From assembly GCF_000276805.1 (NCBI RefSeq), contig NZ_AKXQ01000015.1, forward strand, positions 50,920 to 114,919: a stretch of DNA of 64,000 bases, written 5' to 3'. Within the stretch, counting starts at the first letter, position 1. Every line of letters starts with the position of its first letter. The notes under the pieces were generated by a model that saw only the letters and a program-made list of their open reading frames with translations, searched no databases and was not told the origin of the DNA. Source of the DNA: Moritella dasanensis ArB 0140. Its GTDB lineage: Bacteria; Pseudomonadota; Gammaproteobacteria; Enterobacterales; Moritellaceae. Made by a program: the position numbers and the translations under genes. Below are positions 1 to 9,307 of the stretch, one piece after another.

Positions 1-180
1 CAGTAATAACAAATCAACATCGGTATTTTTAACTAAACAATCACTAAGGCTTTCAACCGTTTCGGCCTCAAGCCATTGTGTAGTATTAAATTGTTCTTTT
101 AAGGCAATCAACAATGCTTGGCGAAAAAGAGGGTGATCATCAGCAATGATGATTTTTTCTGGCATTACGTGCATATTCAT
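1..180 (-). CDS. LuxR/NarL-type response regulator, N-terminal receiver part (cut by window edge)
   Basis: Only the first 60 codons are inside the window; the gene runs off the left edge. The translation begins MNMHVMPEKIIIADDHPLFR and shows the acidic pair (ADDHP) and following residues typical of receiver domains of LuxR/NarL-type regulators, which act in two-component signalling. ATG codons at 180, 174 and 165 are all possible starts, and none has a clear Shine-Dalgarno. The exonuclease and cNMP/CBS/DUF294 genes lie upstream on the same strand and a sodium:solute symporter pair is nearby. In vibrios and shewanellae the acetate-responsive regulator CrbR has a similar receiver and acts on acs and its neighbours, so a CrbR role is possible but is inference only. 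The phosphoacceptor Asp and the HTH domain lie outside or at the edge of the window. Confidence 0.7.
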   Translation of the reverse strand, partial: MNMHVMPEKIIIADDHPLFRQALLIALKEQFNTTQWLEAETVESLSDCLVKNTDVDLLLL

Positions 181-278
181 CCATGTATGACTACAAATAA
201 TTAACCCCTACTATACATGACACCATGTTGCCAAACTGTGACCAAGTTAACTCGGTTCACGCACAACATGCGACTTAG

Positions 279-983
279 CTAACTGAAAGCACTTGTGATC
301 AAAGACTTAAGTTTTGTATCACCCTTTAATTCTGAATGTTGTATTTTAGCCATAAACAACTCAGCAGTGGCAATCGCATCGTTTAATGCATTGTGCGCTG
401 CATAGTGTGGTAATCCATACTCATCACGCAAGCTCGTCAAATGCAGCGTCGATGGCGAGTAAGCCTGACTACACCTGTCGTGCCGCTTTTTAGCCAAGGC
501 TAATGTATCAATGATCGGAAATACAGGCGCCATGCCATACAACTTAATACAAGCTTGTTCGAGAAAGTTTTTTTCTATCTGAGCATAATGAACCAGCATA
601 GCTTTTCCCGCTAATGCCGTTAACAAGTCCTCGACGACGCTTGCCAAGGGTCGTCCGCTGGCTTTTTCCTGATCTGTGATGGTGTGAATAGTCACATTAT
701 CATCTTCAAGTTGGCAGTGCGCAGCGACAATTTGATGATAACAACTATCCAATCTAATTTGGCTAGCAGCCAGCGCGACGTAACCAATACTCAAAATATT
801 ATCTTGTTTCGCATTCAACCCGGTTGTTTCAAAATCCACAGCTAAAATATCACTGTCCATAATAGGTTGTTCAAGATCGATAATCGGCACACTTAAATAT
901 TGTTTCAACGCCCCTTCAGGCGCTTTACTCAGCAAGCGTTTACGTTGTTTCTCTAAACTAAAAAACGATTTTATAAGATTCAT
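279..983 (-). CDS. DEDDh-type 3'-5' exonuclease (DnaQ/epsilon-like)
   Basis: This 234-residue protein belongs to the DnaQ-like exonuclease superfamily, which removes nucleotides from 3' ends using two metal ions. The Exo I motif DFETTG is at about residues 50-55 with both acidic ligands present, Exo II lies around HYAQIEKNFL, and Exo III is HNALNDA near residues 197-203, giving the DEDDh pattern. About 40 N-terminal residues precede the catalytic fold and no other domain is seen. An AAGGA sequence lies just upstream of the ATG. It follows the cNMP/CBS/DUF294 gene by 70 nt on the same strand. The two are a recurrent pair beside acetate/SSS symporter genes in marine gammaproteobacteria (family knowledge). 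A specific substrate cannot be assigned; it is unlikely to be the replicative epsilon subunit. Confidence 0.85.
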   Translation of the reverse strand: MNLIKSFFSLEKQRKRLLSKAPEGALKQYLSVPIIDLEQPIMDSDILAVDFETTGLNAKQDNILSIGYVALAASQIRLDSCYHQIVAAHCQLEDDNVTIHTITDQEKASGRPLASVVEDLLTALAGKAMLVHYAQIEKNFLEQACIKLYGMAPVFPIIDTLALAKKRHDRCSQAYSPSTLHLTSLRDEYGLPHYAAHNALNDAIATAELFMAKIQHSELKGDTKLKSLITSAFS

Positions 984-1053
984 ACTATGTCCTTACTCAT
1001 CAGTTTATCCAGTGTCTACTTCTATCTATTACAAACTACAAATTAACGACCAA

Positions 1054-2898
1054 CTACACCATCTGTCGATAACTTTGCATGGCTTTAATTACCTTAAACG
1101 CATCTTTTAAATGTTCACGTTCCAATCGAGAGATCTCTTTTGGTAACAGATAGCTATCAGCCTCTTCACCTTTGATTAATTGCTTGGCTTGATGCTCGGC
1201 ACGTAACATGCCTAACAGCTCAAATGCATCAATCAAATTAGCAGATTCAGTACGACTCAGCGATGGCGTGCCCGCCGCGAGTCTTAAGCGCATAATAGTA
1301 TTTACATCTTCGATACCTTCAGCCAAAGCATAAATACGCGCAAGATTAATGATCGGCGCTAAGCCATTATGCTTAAGATCCAAGCCTTTTTTGTTGTTAC
1401 CATCTTGGATCAAAACAAAATCACGAAAGAATCCTAATGGCGGTTTCTGTAACAACGCATTGCGTGATAGATGCGCTTGAAACAAGGTATTCTTTTGCGT
1501 TTTCGCTAACATATTACGACGCACATCTTGCAACAAAGAACTGTCACCATAGACGGTAGCAAGATCAAAAAACACGCTACTGTTTAACAATGCTTGCGGA
1601 TCTGGCTGTGTGACCCAATCATTAAAATAACCTTGCCATACGCGCTTTTTCTGCCGCCATTGGGTGTTAGTCGCCATAATATTACCCGGACAATAAATAT
1701 AACCACAAGCCGCTAGACCATCACAAACAAAATGCGCAAATGCTTCAAACCACGCTTCTTGCTCGGGGGTCGCACTATCATCAATGATCAGGGCATTATC
1801 TTGATCCGAATAAACTAACTGCTCTTGCCGCGCTTGTGAACCGGCACATAACCAAGCGTAACCAACAGGTGCATTACCCAATTTTTGCTCTGCTAACTCA
1901 ATTAAGCGAATGGTAAATGCCATGGTCAGTGCACTGATGTTTTTACCTAAATAATCCGCACTGGCCCCCAACTTGGCCATGCTTACTTGTAGTTTGGGTA
2001 ACATCAAACTTAACTCAACCAAGACATCGACAGAACTGGCTTTATGGATCACCGAACTTAAATTAACCGCATGATGACCTTCTTGATTCATTAAGTCCGT
2101 CGCCGTCAGCATGCCAACCAATGCCCCATATTTCGTCACAGGTAAGTGGTGTATACGCTGACTTATCATTAACGCGAGCGCATCATGACCACAAAGATTG
2201 ATATCAATTGTCGCCATATTGGCGGTCATAATATCTGTCACCGCGTGTTGAATATTTAATCCTTCAGCAACGCAACGTCGGCGAATGTCTTTATCCGTAA
2301 CAATACCGGCCGGCTGTTCATCTGCCATGATAACCAGACACGAGACGCCTTTTTCGGTCATGTATTTAGCGGCATCTTTAATACTCGCTTGCGTGGTGAT
2401 TGTGATAGCTGGGCTGTTGTAATAATCAGTTATCGGCGCATTGGTTAAACTCGACGCGATTAATGCCGATTCCGTTATCGCGCCCATGGTATTCTGCAGT
2501 CGCTGTGGTGCGGTTTGTAACAAAAACTGTAAGGCAGTGGGCTGCTCAGTAAGTAACTCTTCTAACTCATTAAAATCAATAGCATATAGCAAACAATCTT
2601 CTTCAACACGTAAGCTTATCTGTAACCTTTCGGTATCTGGTCGGCATAGTACACTGCATAAATCCCCTTCTGAGAATTTACCCTGTAATTCACCCGCGTT
2701 ATCGTAATAGGCAATGACACCTTTTTTAACGATATACAGCATAACCTGGTCGTTTTGATGAACATTCAAAATGGTTTCATTGCGGTAATAACCGATTGAA
2801 GTTCGTTTGGCAATAAGATGACAATCCTGATCATTTAATAAATTAAATGGTGGAATGACTTTAATAAAATCAACAATATCATTTAACGCTGCATTCAT
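1054..2898 (-). CDS. cNMP-binding / CBS-pair / DUF294 putative nucleotidyltransferase signalling protein
   Basis: This is a 614-residue multidomain cytoplasmic protein. Residues about 15-130 form a cyclic-nucleotide-binding-like beta barrel. Residues about 160-275 hold two CBS motifs (GVSCLVIMADEQPAGIVTDKD and a second ending LVGMLTATDL), which usually sense adenine nucleotides. The DUF294 nucleotidyltransferase-like domain follows, with GSQARQEQ then YSDQDNAL, the G-S...D-x-D pattern of GlnD-type transferases, and then the DUF294 C-terminal helical region. Family members are linked to regulation of acetate/acetyl-CoA metabolism and neighbouring SSS symporters, but the reaction is not established. 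It is divergent from the DUF4212/SSS pair and is followed by the exonuclease. All domains look intact and the length is usual for the family. Confidence 0.88.
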   Translation of the reverse strand: MNAALNDIVDFIKVIPPFNLLNDQDCHLIAKRTSIGYYRNETILNVHQNDQVMLYIVKKGVIAYYDNAGELQGKFSEGDLCSVLCRPDTERLQISLRVEEDCLLYAIDFNELEELLTEQPTALQFLLQTAPQRLQNTMGAITESALIASSLTNAPITDYYNSPAITITTQASIKDAAKYMTEKGVSCLVIMADEQPAGIVTDKDIRRRCVAEGLNIQHAVTDIMTANMATIDINLCGHDALALMISQRIHHLPVTKYGALVGMLTATDLMNQEGHHAVNLSSVIHKASSVDVLVELSLMLPKLQVSMAKLGASADYLGKNISALTMAFTIRLIELAEQKLGNAPVGYAWLCAGSQARQEQLVYSDQDNALIIDDSATPEQEAWFEAFAHFVCDGLAACGYIYCPGNIMATNTQWRQKKRVWQGYFNDWVTQPDPQALLNSSVFFDLATVYGDSSLLQDVRRNMLAKTQKNTLFQAHLSRNALLQKPPLGFFRDFVLIQDGNNKKGLDLKHNGLAPIINLARIYALAEGIEDVNTIMRLRLAAGTPSLSRTESANLIDAFELLGMLRAEHQAKQLIKGEEADSYLLPKEISRLEREHLKDAFKVIKAMQSYRQMV

Positions 2899-3211
2899 AT
2901 GTTCACTCTAGCCTCTACTGTTCTGCACTTGAATCTGTGCTTGTATCGATACTAATAGTCGTAAATCACCTTGTATTGATAATTCACTTTGTATCTTCAG
3001 TTTTAACCCTATACCTCTAAATCGTCAACATCATAAAATAATATATAGACGAAAGTTGTATAGGGTTATTTTTTAAAGGTTGCTAAATTTACAACATGCT
3101 AGTGCGAACGCCAACGACTTGTCATGCAAGTTAAGGACAACTTATGTCGGTGATCAATAACTAACTAATTTTACTTATTAAGATTTAATCGTTTTTTTTG
3201 GGAGAAAGGAT
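2899..3211. promoter_or_regulatory. Divergent control region with 11-bp inverted repeat and T-run
   Basis: This 313-nt gap separates the DUF294 gene (minus) from the DUF4212/SSS operon (plus), so it must hold both promoters. It contains an 11-bp perfect inverted repeat, TAACCCTATAC at 3004-3014 and GTATAGGGTTA at 3058-3068, with an inner CGTC/GACG pair, followed at once by six T residues. That is terminator- or attenuator-like for plus-strand transcription. Three TTGTAT-type boxes lie at 2941, 2971 and about 2989. The Shine-Dalgarno GGGAGAAAGG precedes the DUF4212 ATG. No sigma-54 or CRP consensus was recognised. Confidence 0.5.
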
Positions 3212-3463
3212 ATGGAACAAGAAAACGCCTATTGGCAAACCAATATACGACTTATATTAACCTGTTTAGTAATTTGGTTTGTAGTGTCATTTGGCTGTGG
3301 CATTTTATTCGTCGAACAATTGAATGAGTTTCGACTCGGTGGATATAAGCTTGGTTTCTGGTTCGCACAACAAGGGTCTATTTATACCTTCGTTGGTTTA
3401 GTTTTTTGGTATGCCGTACAGATGAATAAGCTGGACAAAAAACACAATGTTGAGGAAGAATAA
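3212..3463 (+). CDS. DUF4212 small membrane subunit of sodium:solute symporter
   Basis: This 83-residue protein has two predicted membrane helices, about residues 10-32 and 48-68. The pattern of an N-terminal WQTNIRLI stretch, a first hydrophobic helix, then GFWFAQQGS and a second helix is characteristic of DUF4212. The family is almost always encoded directly before a sodium:solute symporter and is thought to be its accessory subunit. Here its stop codon directly abuts the ATG of the 578-residue symporter, which strongly suggests translational coupling. A good Shine-Dalgarno (GGGAGAAAGG) lies about 7 nt before the ATG. It acts in the inner membrane. Confidence 0.9.
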   Translation: MEQENAYWQTNIRLILTCLVIWFVVSFGCGILFVEQLNEFRLGGYKLGFWFAQQGSIYTFVGLVFWYAVQMNKLDKKHNVEEE

Positions 3464-5200
3464 ATGACCGAATTAAAACTCTATACCTATATCGCCGTAT
3501 TCGGTTCGTTTACTTTATATTTTGCCATTGCTTGGTTTGCTCGCGCTAAAACAACCAGTGACTTCTATGCCGCTGGCGGTGGTATTACCCCATTACAAAA
3601 CGGGATGGCGATCGGCGCCGATTGGATGAGCGCCGCGTCGTTCTTATCAATGGCTGGTCTTATTGCCTTTCTTGGTTACGGTGGTTCAGTGTTCTTAATG
3701 GGGTGGACGGGTGGTTTTGTACTGCTAGCGACCTTACTGGCCCCCTATATGCGTAAACACGGTAAGTTTACCGTGCCAGAATTCATTGCCGACCGCTATG
3801 ACTCAAAAACAGCGCGTGTGGTGGCAATTGTCTGCTTAATTGTCGCTTCTGTGACCTATATTATTGGCCAAATGAAAGGTGTTGGTGTTGCCTTCTCTCG
3901 CTTCTTAGAAGTTGATTATGACCTAGGTCTAGGCATAGGTATGGTTGTGGTATGGGTTTATGCTGTACTTGGTGGTATGAAAGGTATTACTTACACGCAG
4001 ATCGCACAGTACTGTGTACTTATCTTTGCTTATACTATCCCAGCAGTATTCATTTCGTTACAACTAACAGGTAATCCAATTCCACAACTTGGTTTGGGTA
4101 GTACCCTTGCCGATGGTAGCGGTGTTTATCTGCTTGATAAAATCGATATGGTTGTCACCGACCTCGGCTTTAACCAATACACAACTGATAACATGGGCGG
4201 CACATTAAACATGTTCGCTTACACGCTGTCATTAATGATTGGTACAGCGGGTTTACCACACGTTATTATGCGCTTCTTTACTGTTCCAACAGTGAAAGCG
4301 GCTCGTGCATCGGCAGGTTATGCATTAGTATTTATTGCCTTACTTTATACAGTCGCACCAGCTGTTGGTGCAATGGCTCGCTTCAATCTTATCAACACGA
4401 TTGAGCCATCTGCAGGTCAACAACTTGAGTATGAGAAACGTCCACAATGGTTTAAAGACTGGGAAGGTACAGGTCTATTAAAATTTGAAGATAAAAATGG
4501 TGATGGCAAAATTAATTATGTTGCTGACCCTGTTAAAAATGAAATGGTTAAAGTTGACCGTGACATCATGGTATTAGCGAATCCTGCAATTGCAAACCTA
4601 CCAAACTGGGTGATTGCATTGGTTGCCGCAGGTGGTCTAGCCGCTGCACTCTCAACTGCCGCAGGTTTACTACTGGCCATTTCATCCGCTATTTCACATG
4701 ATTTAATGAAAGGTATACTAACACCAAACATGACCGAGAAAGCCGAACTCAAAGCAGGCCGTATCGTGATGACTATTTCTATCATCATCGCTGGCTACCT
4801 TGGTTTAAATCCGCCTGGATTCGCCGCCGGTACCGTTGCCCTCGCCTTTGGTTTAGCAGGTTCATCGTTATTCCCAGCGTTAATGATGGGTATCTTTTCG
4901 AAGAAAATTAATGGTACAGCTGCCGTATCGGGTATGTGTGCAGGTTTAGGTATTACTATGCTGTATGTATTCCAACATAAAGGCATCATGTTTATCCCAG
5001 GTACTTCGTTCCTAGGCGGCATGGAAGAAAACTGGTTCTTTGGTATCTCACCTAACGCATTTGGTTCTGTAGGTGCACTTGTTAACTTTACCGTGGCATT
5101 TGTTGTCACCAAAGTAACCGGTGATGCGCCATTGCATATCCAACAGCTAGTTGAAAACTTACGTTACCCACGTGGCGCAGGTGCAGCAGCAGACCACTAA
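3464..5200 (+). CDS. Sodium:solute symporter family protein (SSS; acetate/monocarboxylate-type)
   Basis: This 578-residue inner-membrane transporter has about 13 hydrophobic segments. Family marks include TTSDFYAAGGGITPLQNGMA near the N terminus, the Na+-site helix GGLAAALSTAAGLLLAISSA around residues 390-410, and the RIVMTISIIIAGYLG helix. It belongs to the SSS subgroup that pairs with DUF4212 and resembles ActP-like acetate/short-chain acid symporters; the substrate is inferred. Residues 343-354, DKNGDGKINYVA, in an extended loop look like an EF-hand calcium loop. It starts immediately after the DUF4212 stop codon and is followed by a strong bidirectional terminator. The neighbouring CBS/DUF294, exonuclease and response regulator genes fit an acetate-uptake locus. 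Confidence 0.9.
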   Translation: MTELKLYTYIAVFGSFTLYFAIAWFARAKTTSDFYAAGGGITPLQNGMAIGADWMSAASFLSMAGLIAFLGYGGSVFLMGWTGGFVLLATLLAPYMRKHGKFTVPEFIADRYDSKTARVVAIVCLIVASVTYIIGQMKGVGVAFSRFLEVDYDLGLGIGMVVVWVYAVLGGMKGITYTQIAQYCVLIFAYTIPAVFISLQLTGNPIPQLGLGSTLADGSGVYLLDKIDMVVTDLGFNQYTTDNMGGTLNMFAYTLSLMIGTAGLPHVIMRFFTVPTVKAARASAGYALVFIALLYTVAPAVGAMARFNLINTIEPSAGQQLEYEKRPQWFKDWEGTGLLKFEDKNGDGKINYVADPVKNEMVKVDRDIMVLANPAIANLPNWVIALVAAGGLAAALSTAAGLLLAISSAISHDLMKGILTPNMTEKAELKAGRIVMTISIIIAGYLGLNPPGFAAGTVALAFGLAGSSLFPALMMGIFSKKINGTAAVSGMCAGLGITMLYVFQHKGIMFIPGTSFLGGMEENWFFGISPNAFGSVGALVNFTVAFVVTKVTGDAPLHIQQLVENLRYPRGAGAAADH

Positions 5201-5287
5201 TAACCCACTACATCGCGATTGAAACAATCCAATCGCGCTATTTAGACTGTCGGTTAGACTATTGATTGTAAGTAAATCGTAGATAAT

Positions 5288-5323
5288 AAAAATGCCGTTC
5301 ATCAATTGATGAACGGCATTTTT
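5288..5323. terminator. Bidirectional rho-independent terminator
   Basis: A perfect palindrome has stem halves AAAAATGCCGTTCATCAA and TTGATGAACGGCATTTTT, with a T-run on both strands. It lies between the convergent SSS symporter and kdsB genes and would stop transcription from both sides. Confidence 0.9.
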
Positions 5324-5401
5324 GTATTTACATTTTAACTCAAACTAGTATAGCAATTTGATAACTTGTTACTATCCACTGTTCGGCTAAGCAGTGATGA
5401 C

Positions 5402-6160
5402 TTACTGAGCACTAACAATATTACGTACCACAACAAGATCTTCTGGTGTATCAACACCGGCAGCGGGTGCTTCAAGCGCTTCTTCAACGTGAATTTTCTC
5501 ACCATGCCAAAGTACACGTAGTTGCTCTAGTGATTCGATCTGTTCAAGTTCAGTCTCTGCCCACTGCACGTAATCAAGAATAAAACCAGCACGGTATGCG
5601 TAGATACCAACATGACGTTGATAAACAGGTTTAATCTCAGTCACAGGCTCGTGCATAAAGTTATCACGGTGATAAGGGATCGGTGCACGACTAAAATACA
5701 AAGCATAACCTTGTTTATCCGTCACAACTTTAACCGCGTTCGGGTTAAAAACCTCTTCCACATCGGTAATAGCAACTGATAATGTCGCCATACGTGCTTC
5801 ACTTTGCTTGCCAAGATTTGTGGCAACTTGCTCAATAATACGCGGTGGAATTAATGGTTCATCACCTTGTACGTTAACAATGATATCATCGTCATTAAAA
5901 CCGAGCTTAGTACATACTTCAGCTAAACGTTCAGTACCCGAATTATGGTCCGGTGAGGTCATACACACTTCATAGCCTAATGCCGTCACCGCTTGTTCGA
6001 TACGAGCATCATCAGTCGCAATCACTACCCGTGATGCGCCACTTTGTAATGCTTGTTCGGCAACACGTTGGATCATTGTTTTACCACAAATATCAACTAA
6101 CGGCTTACCCGGTAAACGGCTTGACTGATAGCGTGATGGGATCACAACGATAAAACTCAT
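5402..6160 (-). CDS. kdsB: 3-deoxy-manno-octulosonate cytidylyltransferase (CMP-Kdo synthetase)
   Basis: This enzyme activates Kdo with CTP to give CMP-Kdo for lipopolysaccharide inner-core assembly in the cytoplasm. The 252-residue protein shows the nucleotidyltransferase N-terminal signature [22 protein letters not shown], the QGDEPLIP motif near residue 97-104 and the late [11 protein letters not shown] segment, all diagnostic of KdsB. Its length matches the E. coli enzyme (about 248). Its start overlaps the end of the Trm112/YcaR-type gene by 4 nt, so it is the last gene of msbA-lpxK-ycaR-type-kdsB. Identification is secure. Confidence 0.96.
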   Translation of the reverse strand: MSFIVVIPSRYQSSRLPGKPLVDICGKTMIQRVAEQALQSGASRVVIATDDARIEQAVTALGYEVCMTSPDHNSGTERLAEVCTKLGFNDDDIIVNVQGDEPLIPPRIIEQVATNLGKQSEARMATLSVAITDVEEVFNPNAVKVVTDKQGYALYFSRAPIPYHRDNFMHEPVTEIKPVYQRHVGIYAYRAGFILDYVQWAETELEQIESLEQLRVLWHGEKIHVEEALEAPAAGVDTPEDLVVVRNIVSAQ

Positions 6161-6345
6161 TTAGCTAATTCTTCAGACGTTAACAAACGTGCTTTCACTT
6201 CTAGTAATACCGGGATACCTTCCGTGATTGGATACGCAAGACGGTCTGCATTACAGATAAGTTCATTATTACTTTTATCAAAATGTAATTTACCTTTGCA
6301 TACAGGGCAAGCAATAATTTCAAGTAAGTTATGATCCAAAGTCAT
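6157..6345 (-). CDS. Trm112/YcaR-family small zinc-ribbon-like protein (UPF0434)
   Basis: This 62-residue protein begins [20 protein letters not shown] and continues with [20 protein letters not shown], the diagnostic pattern of the YcaR/UPF0434 (Trm112-like) family. The first Cys pair (CPVC) is present and one more Cys sits in LICN, so the zinc site may be incomplete, as is common in this group. AAGGA precedes the ATG by about 8 nt. It overlaps lpxK by 17 nt and kdsB by 4 nt, the same order as in E. coli. Its biochemical role is not established; related Trm112 proteins stabilise methyltransferases. Confidence 0.92.
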   Translation of the reverse strand: MTLDHNLLEIIACPVCKGKLHFDKSNNELICNADRLAYPITEGIPVLLEVKARLLTSEELAK

Positions 6346-7321
6346 GGTTTAATTCCTTTAATGTTAATAATAACTGCGGTAAAAAATCGCTATCTAAACT
6401 TGCGTTTACCGGTAAATAATACCAATTATCCTGAGCGAAAGACTGACACTTAACAGCATCTTTTTCAGTCATAATAACGGTTCGCCCCGCTGCAAACTGC
6501 GTAATGTCTGCGGCAGTAAAAGCATGATGATCGGGAAATGAAAGATGTTCTTCAATCACATAATGGTGTTTTTCTAATGTGTTATAAAACCGCTGTGGAT
6601 TACCAATACCGGCAATCGCAACATAGGCGACGTCAGTATTTAGCGTGGCAATGTCGTTATTAATCACTTTACGTAATGGCGCGGCAACTAAGTGCATATT
6701 AGCCTCACCAGCTAAACCATTACCTCCATTACAAATAACAAAATCAGCCGTTTTTAAACGCCAAGCACCTTCTCGTAACGGGCCCATCGGTAATAAGTGA
6801 CCATTGCCAAGGCGACGTTTACCATCTATAACAATGAGTTCAATGTCTCTTTGCATTGCATAATGCTGGAGACCGTCATCAGTAATGATCACGTCAACAT
6901 CAAACTGAGCTAATAAATGCGCCGCTGCAGCAGTACGCACAGGGCTAATAACCAGTGGGCATTGCGTGCGTTGGTGTAACATAAACGGTTCGTCGCCGCT
7001 GTGTGCGACTGGCGAATCGCTATTAACAATATAGGGATAGTGTGGTGCTTTCGAACCATAACCGCGGCTGATAATCCCCGGTTTGTAACCCGCAGCAGTA
7101 AGCTGCTCACACAAGTAAACGACCAAAGGCGTTTTACCTGTGCCTCCTACCGTAATGTTACCGACAACAATAGTCGGTACAGCAGGTTTAACACTGGCTT
7201 TAATACCCAGCTCAAATAGCTTACGGCGACTGCATGTAATGGCAGCAAACGTCAGACTTAACGGTGCCAGTAACCACTTTAACCAATGGTTTCCATACCA
7301 AATATCCTCTTCTATTTTCAC
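6329..7321 (-). CDS. lpxK: Tetraacyldisaccharide 4'-kinase (lipid A 4'-kinase)
   Basis: LpxK phosphorylates the 4' position of the lipid A disaccharide precursor at the inner face of the cytoplasmic membrane. The 330-residue length equals the family norm (328 in E. coli). The N terminus has a hydrophobic membrane-anchoring helix ([17 protein letters not shown]). The P-loop [14 protein letters not shown] is at about residues 54-67, followed by ISRGYGS, the DEPFML segment and ITDDGLQHY, all conserved. The start codon is GTG (7319-7321), supported by AGGAG five bases upstream. It lies between msbA and the ycaR-type gene in the usual lipid A operon. Confidence 0.96.
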   Translation of the reverse strand: MKIEEDIWYGNHWLKWLLAPLSLTFAAITCSRRKLFELGIKASVKPAVPTIVVGNITVGGTGKTPLVVYLCEQLTAAGYKPGIISRGYGSKAPHYPYIVNSDSPVAHSGDEPFMLHQRTQCPLVISPVRTAAAAHLLAQFDVDVIITDDGLQHYAMQRDIELIVIDGKRRLGNGHLLPMGPLREGAWRLKTADFVICNGGNGLAGEANMHLVAAPLRKVINNDIATLNTDVAYVAIAGIGNPQRFYNTLEKHHYVIEEHLSFPDHHAFTAADITQFAAGRTVIMTEKDAVKCQSFAQDNWYYLPVNASLDSDFLPQLLLTLKELNHDFGS

Positions 7322-7371
7322 ACTAGCTCCTGTTATTCACACCAGTTCGATGTTTAACACCAAATACACGT

Positions 7372-9147
7372 TTAGCCACCAAGTTGTAAACGGTGTAATT
7401 GTGCGTAATGCTCACCTTTAGCAAGGAGTTCGGTGTGCGAACCACTCTCAATAATAGAACCAGCTTCGATAACCAGAATGCGGTCTGCAGCTTCAATCGT
7501 GGTTAAACGATGGGCAATCACTAACGAGGTTCTGTCTTTTTGTAATGTCTCAAGCGCTTGCTGAACCTTTTTCTCAGATTCTGCATCCAGTGCCGACGTT
7601 GCTTCATCAAGAATCAAGATAGGAGCATCTTGTAACAACGCACGCGCAATAGCGATACGTTGACGTTGACCACCCGATAGCATAGCGCCATTTTCACCTA
7701 CCATAGTATCAAAGCCATGTTCAAAGCCTTCGATAAATTCTAATGCATTGGCTTTTGTTGCGGCTTCAATAATCTCTTCGCGCGTCACTTCGTTAATACG
7801 GCCATAGGCTATATTCGCAGCTACCGAGTCATTAAATAAATGCACATTTTGCGATACTAAGGCAATCTGGTTACGTAACGATTTCAACTCATAGTCATGC
7901 AGAGGTCGATCATCAATACTGATCTGACCTTTCTCTATTTCATAAAAACGTGTGAGTAAACTAGCCAATGTTGATTTACCACTACCAGAACGGCCAACAA
8001 GCGCAATCATCTCACCCGGCTGCGCGGTAAAATTCATATTCTCAATCAAACGAGCACTCGCCGTTGGATAAGTAAAATCAACATTCGAGAAGGTAATTTT
8101 ACCAGCAACACGTTCTGGTATATAGGTACCAGTATTTTTTTCAGCTTCTAGATCTAGAATATCAAATAAGCTATTACACGCTGCAATTGCTTTTTGGATT
8201 TCAGAGTTGACGTTAGTAATGTCACGTAATGGGCGTAATAACGCCATCATCGAACCAACAATCGCCACGAATTTACCCGGGGTAAGTTCCGCTCGAATAG
8301 AGTCAAACGAGGCCAGATATAACACGACACCAAGTGCGAATGATGCCACAATTTGTACTAACGCATTACTCGCAGCACTGGTTGTTGCCATTTTCATTTG
8401 TTGCTGACGGATATGATTACTTACAGTACCAAAACGCTCGCGCTCTGTTTCATGCCCTGCAGACATTAATACGTCTTTATGACCATGTAACATTTGCTGC
8501 GCCGTTGATGACACATTACCCATTGCTTTCTGTAAGCGACGACTGATTACCCGGAAACGACCGCTCACAGTACCGATAATGATACCGACCAGTGGTGCAA
8601 TAAAGAGTAATACCAGTGATAACTGCCAGCTCTGATAGAACATCCAAATAAGTAAACCAAGAATAAATGCACCACTACGGAAAACATTGACGATGGTTTT
8701 AGATGCAGCACCTGAAACTTGAGTGGAATCATAGATAATTTTTGATACTAATTCACCCGATGGCGTTTTATCAAAAAAACTCACTGGTAAATGCATAAGA
8801 TGATCAAATAACTGACGTTGTAGACGCATGACGACTGTATTACCGGCTTTCGCCATACAATAACTTGAACCAAACGAGGCTAAACCACGCAGGGTTACCA
8901 TGCCAACCACAAACAATGGCATCCATTTCAAGAATGCTGACGCTTCAGCGTTAAAGCCATCATCGACAAGAGGCTGTAGAATATTGAGTAATGTTGCATC
9001 GACAATACCGTAACCAAGCATCGCGAGAATACCAAAACCTAAGGTGGTTTTTAAATCGAGAACATAAATAGAAAATCGCTTAACCGTCTGCCAAGCTGTA
9101 CGCTGTTGATCCATAAAAACTGTCTTGTTATTGAGATAGGCGATCAT
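7372..9147 (-). CDS. msbA: Lipid A export ATP-binding/permease MsbA
   Basis: MsbA is a homodimeric ABC exporter that flips core-lipid A across the inner membrane. The half-transporter has a six-helix membrane domain (to about residue 320) and an ATPase domain. Walker A is GRSGSGKST, the signature is LSGGQRQR, Walker B is ILILDEATSALD and the H-loop is IAHRL. The first ATG (9147) has AGG nearby; a second in-frame ATG at 9114 begins MDQQRTAWQ and gives 580 residues, closer to E. coli MsbA (582). The true start is therefore uncertain. It heads the lpxK-ycaR-type-kdsB block, 50 nt before lpxK. Confidence 0.96.
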   Translation of the reverse strand: MIAYLNNKTVFMDQQRTAWQTVKRFSIYVLDLKTTLGFGILAMLGYGIVDATLLNILQPLVDDGFNAEASAFLKWMPLFVVGMVTLRGLASFGSSYCMAKAGNTVVMRLQRQLFDHLMHLPVSFFDKTPSGELVSKIIYDSTQVSGAASKTIVNVFRSGAFILGLLIWMFYQSWQLSLVLLFIAPLVGIIIGTVSGRFRVISRRLQKAMGNVSSTAQQMLHGHKDVLMSAGHETERERFGTVSNHIRQQQMKMATTSAASNALVQIVASFALGVVLYLASFDSIRAELTPGKFVAIVGSMMALLRPLRDITNVNSEIQKAIAACNSLFDILDLEAEKNTGTYIPERVAGKITFSNVDFTYPTASARLIENMNFTAQPGEMIALVGRSGSGKSTLASLLTRFYEIEKGQISIDDRPLHDYELKSLRNQIALVSQNVHLFNDSVAANIAYGRINEVTREEIIEAATKANALEFIEGFEHGFDTMVGENGAMLSGGQRQRIAIARALLQDAPILILDEATSALDAESEKKVQQALETLQKDRTSLVIAHRLTTIEAADRILVIEAGSIIESGSHTELLAKGEHYAQLHRLQLGG

Positions 9148-9225
9148 TTTAAACCTAGGTTAACGAAAACGCCAAACTTTCCATGCACTCAAGCGAATAA
9201 TAACTGTTTTTTAACCATATTAACG

Positions 9226-9258
9226 AAAAAGGGCTGACCCAAATGGACCAACCCTTTT
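9226..9258 (-). terminator. Rho-independent terminator after the RND exporter gene
   Basis: Read on the minus strand, AAAAGGGTTGGTCC pairs (with G-U wobbles) to GGGTCAGCCCTTTT around an ATTT loop and ends in a run of five T. It lies 50 nt beyond the stop of the RND gene, so it separates that operon from msbA. Confidence 0.8.
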
Positions 9259-9307
9259 AATAACAGCGCTAACATACTGGCATTAATAGAACACAGCAGT
9301 ACTGGTT

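Noticed and set aside
4516..5112. Two minus-strand ORFs opposite the SSS symporter
   Set aside because: They are antisense shadows of a conserved membrane protein with no start signal or recognisable domain.
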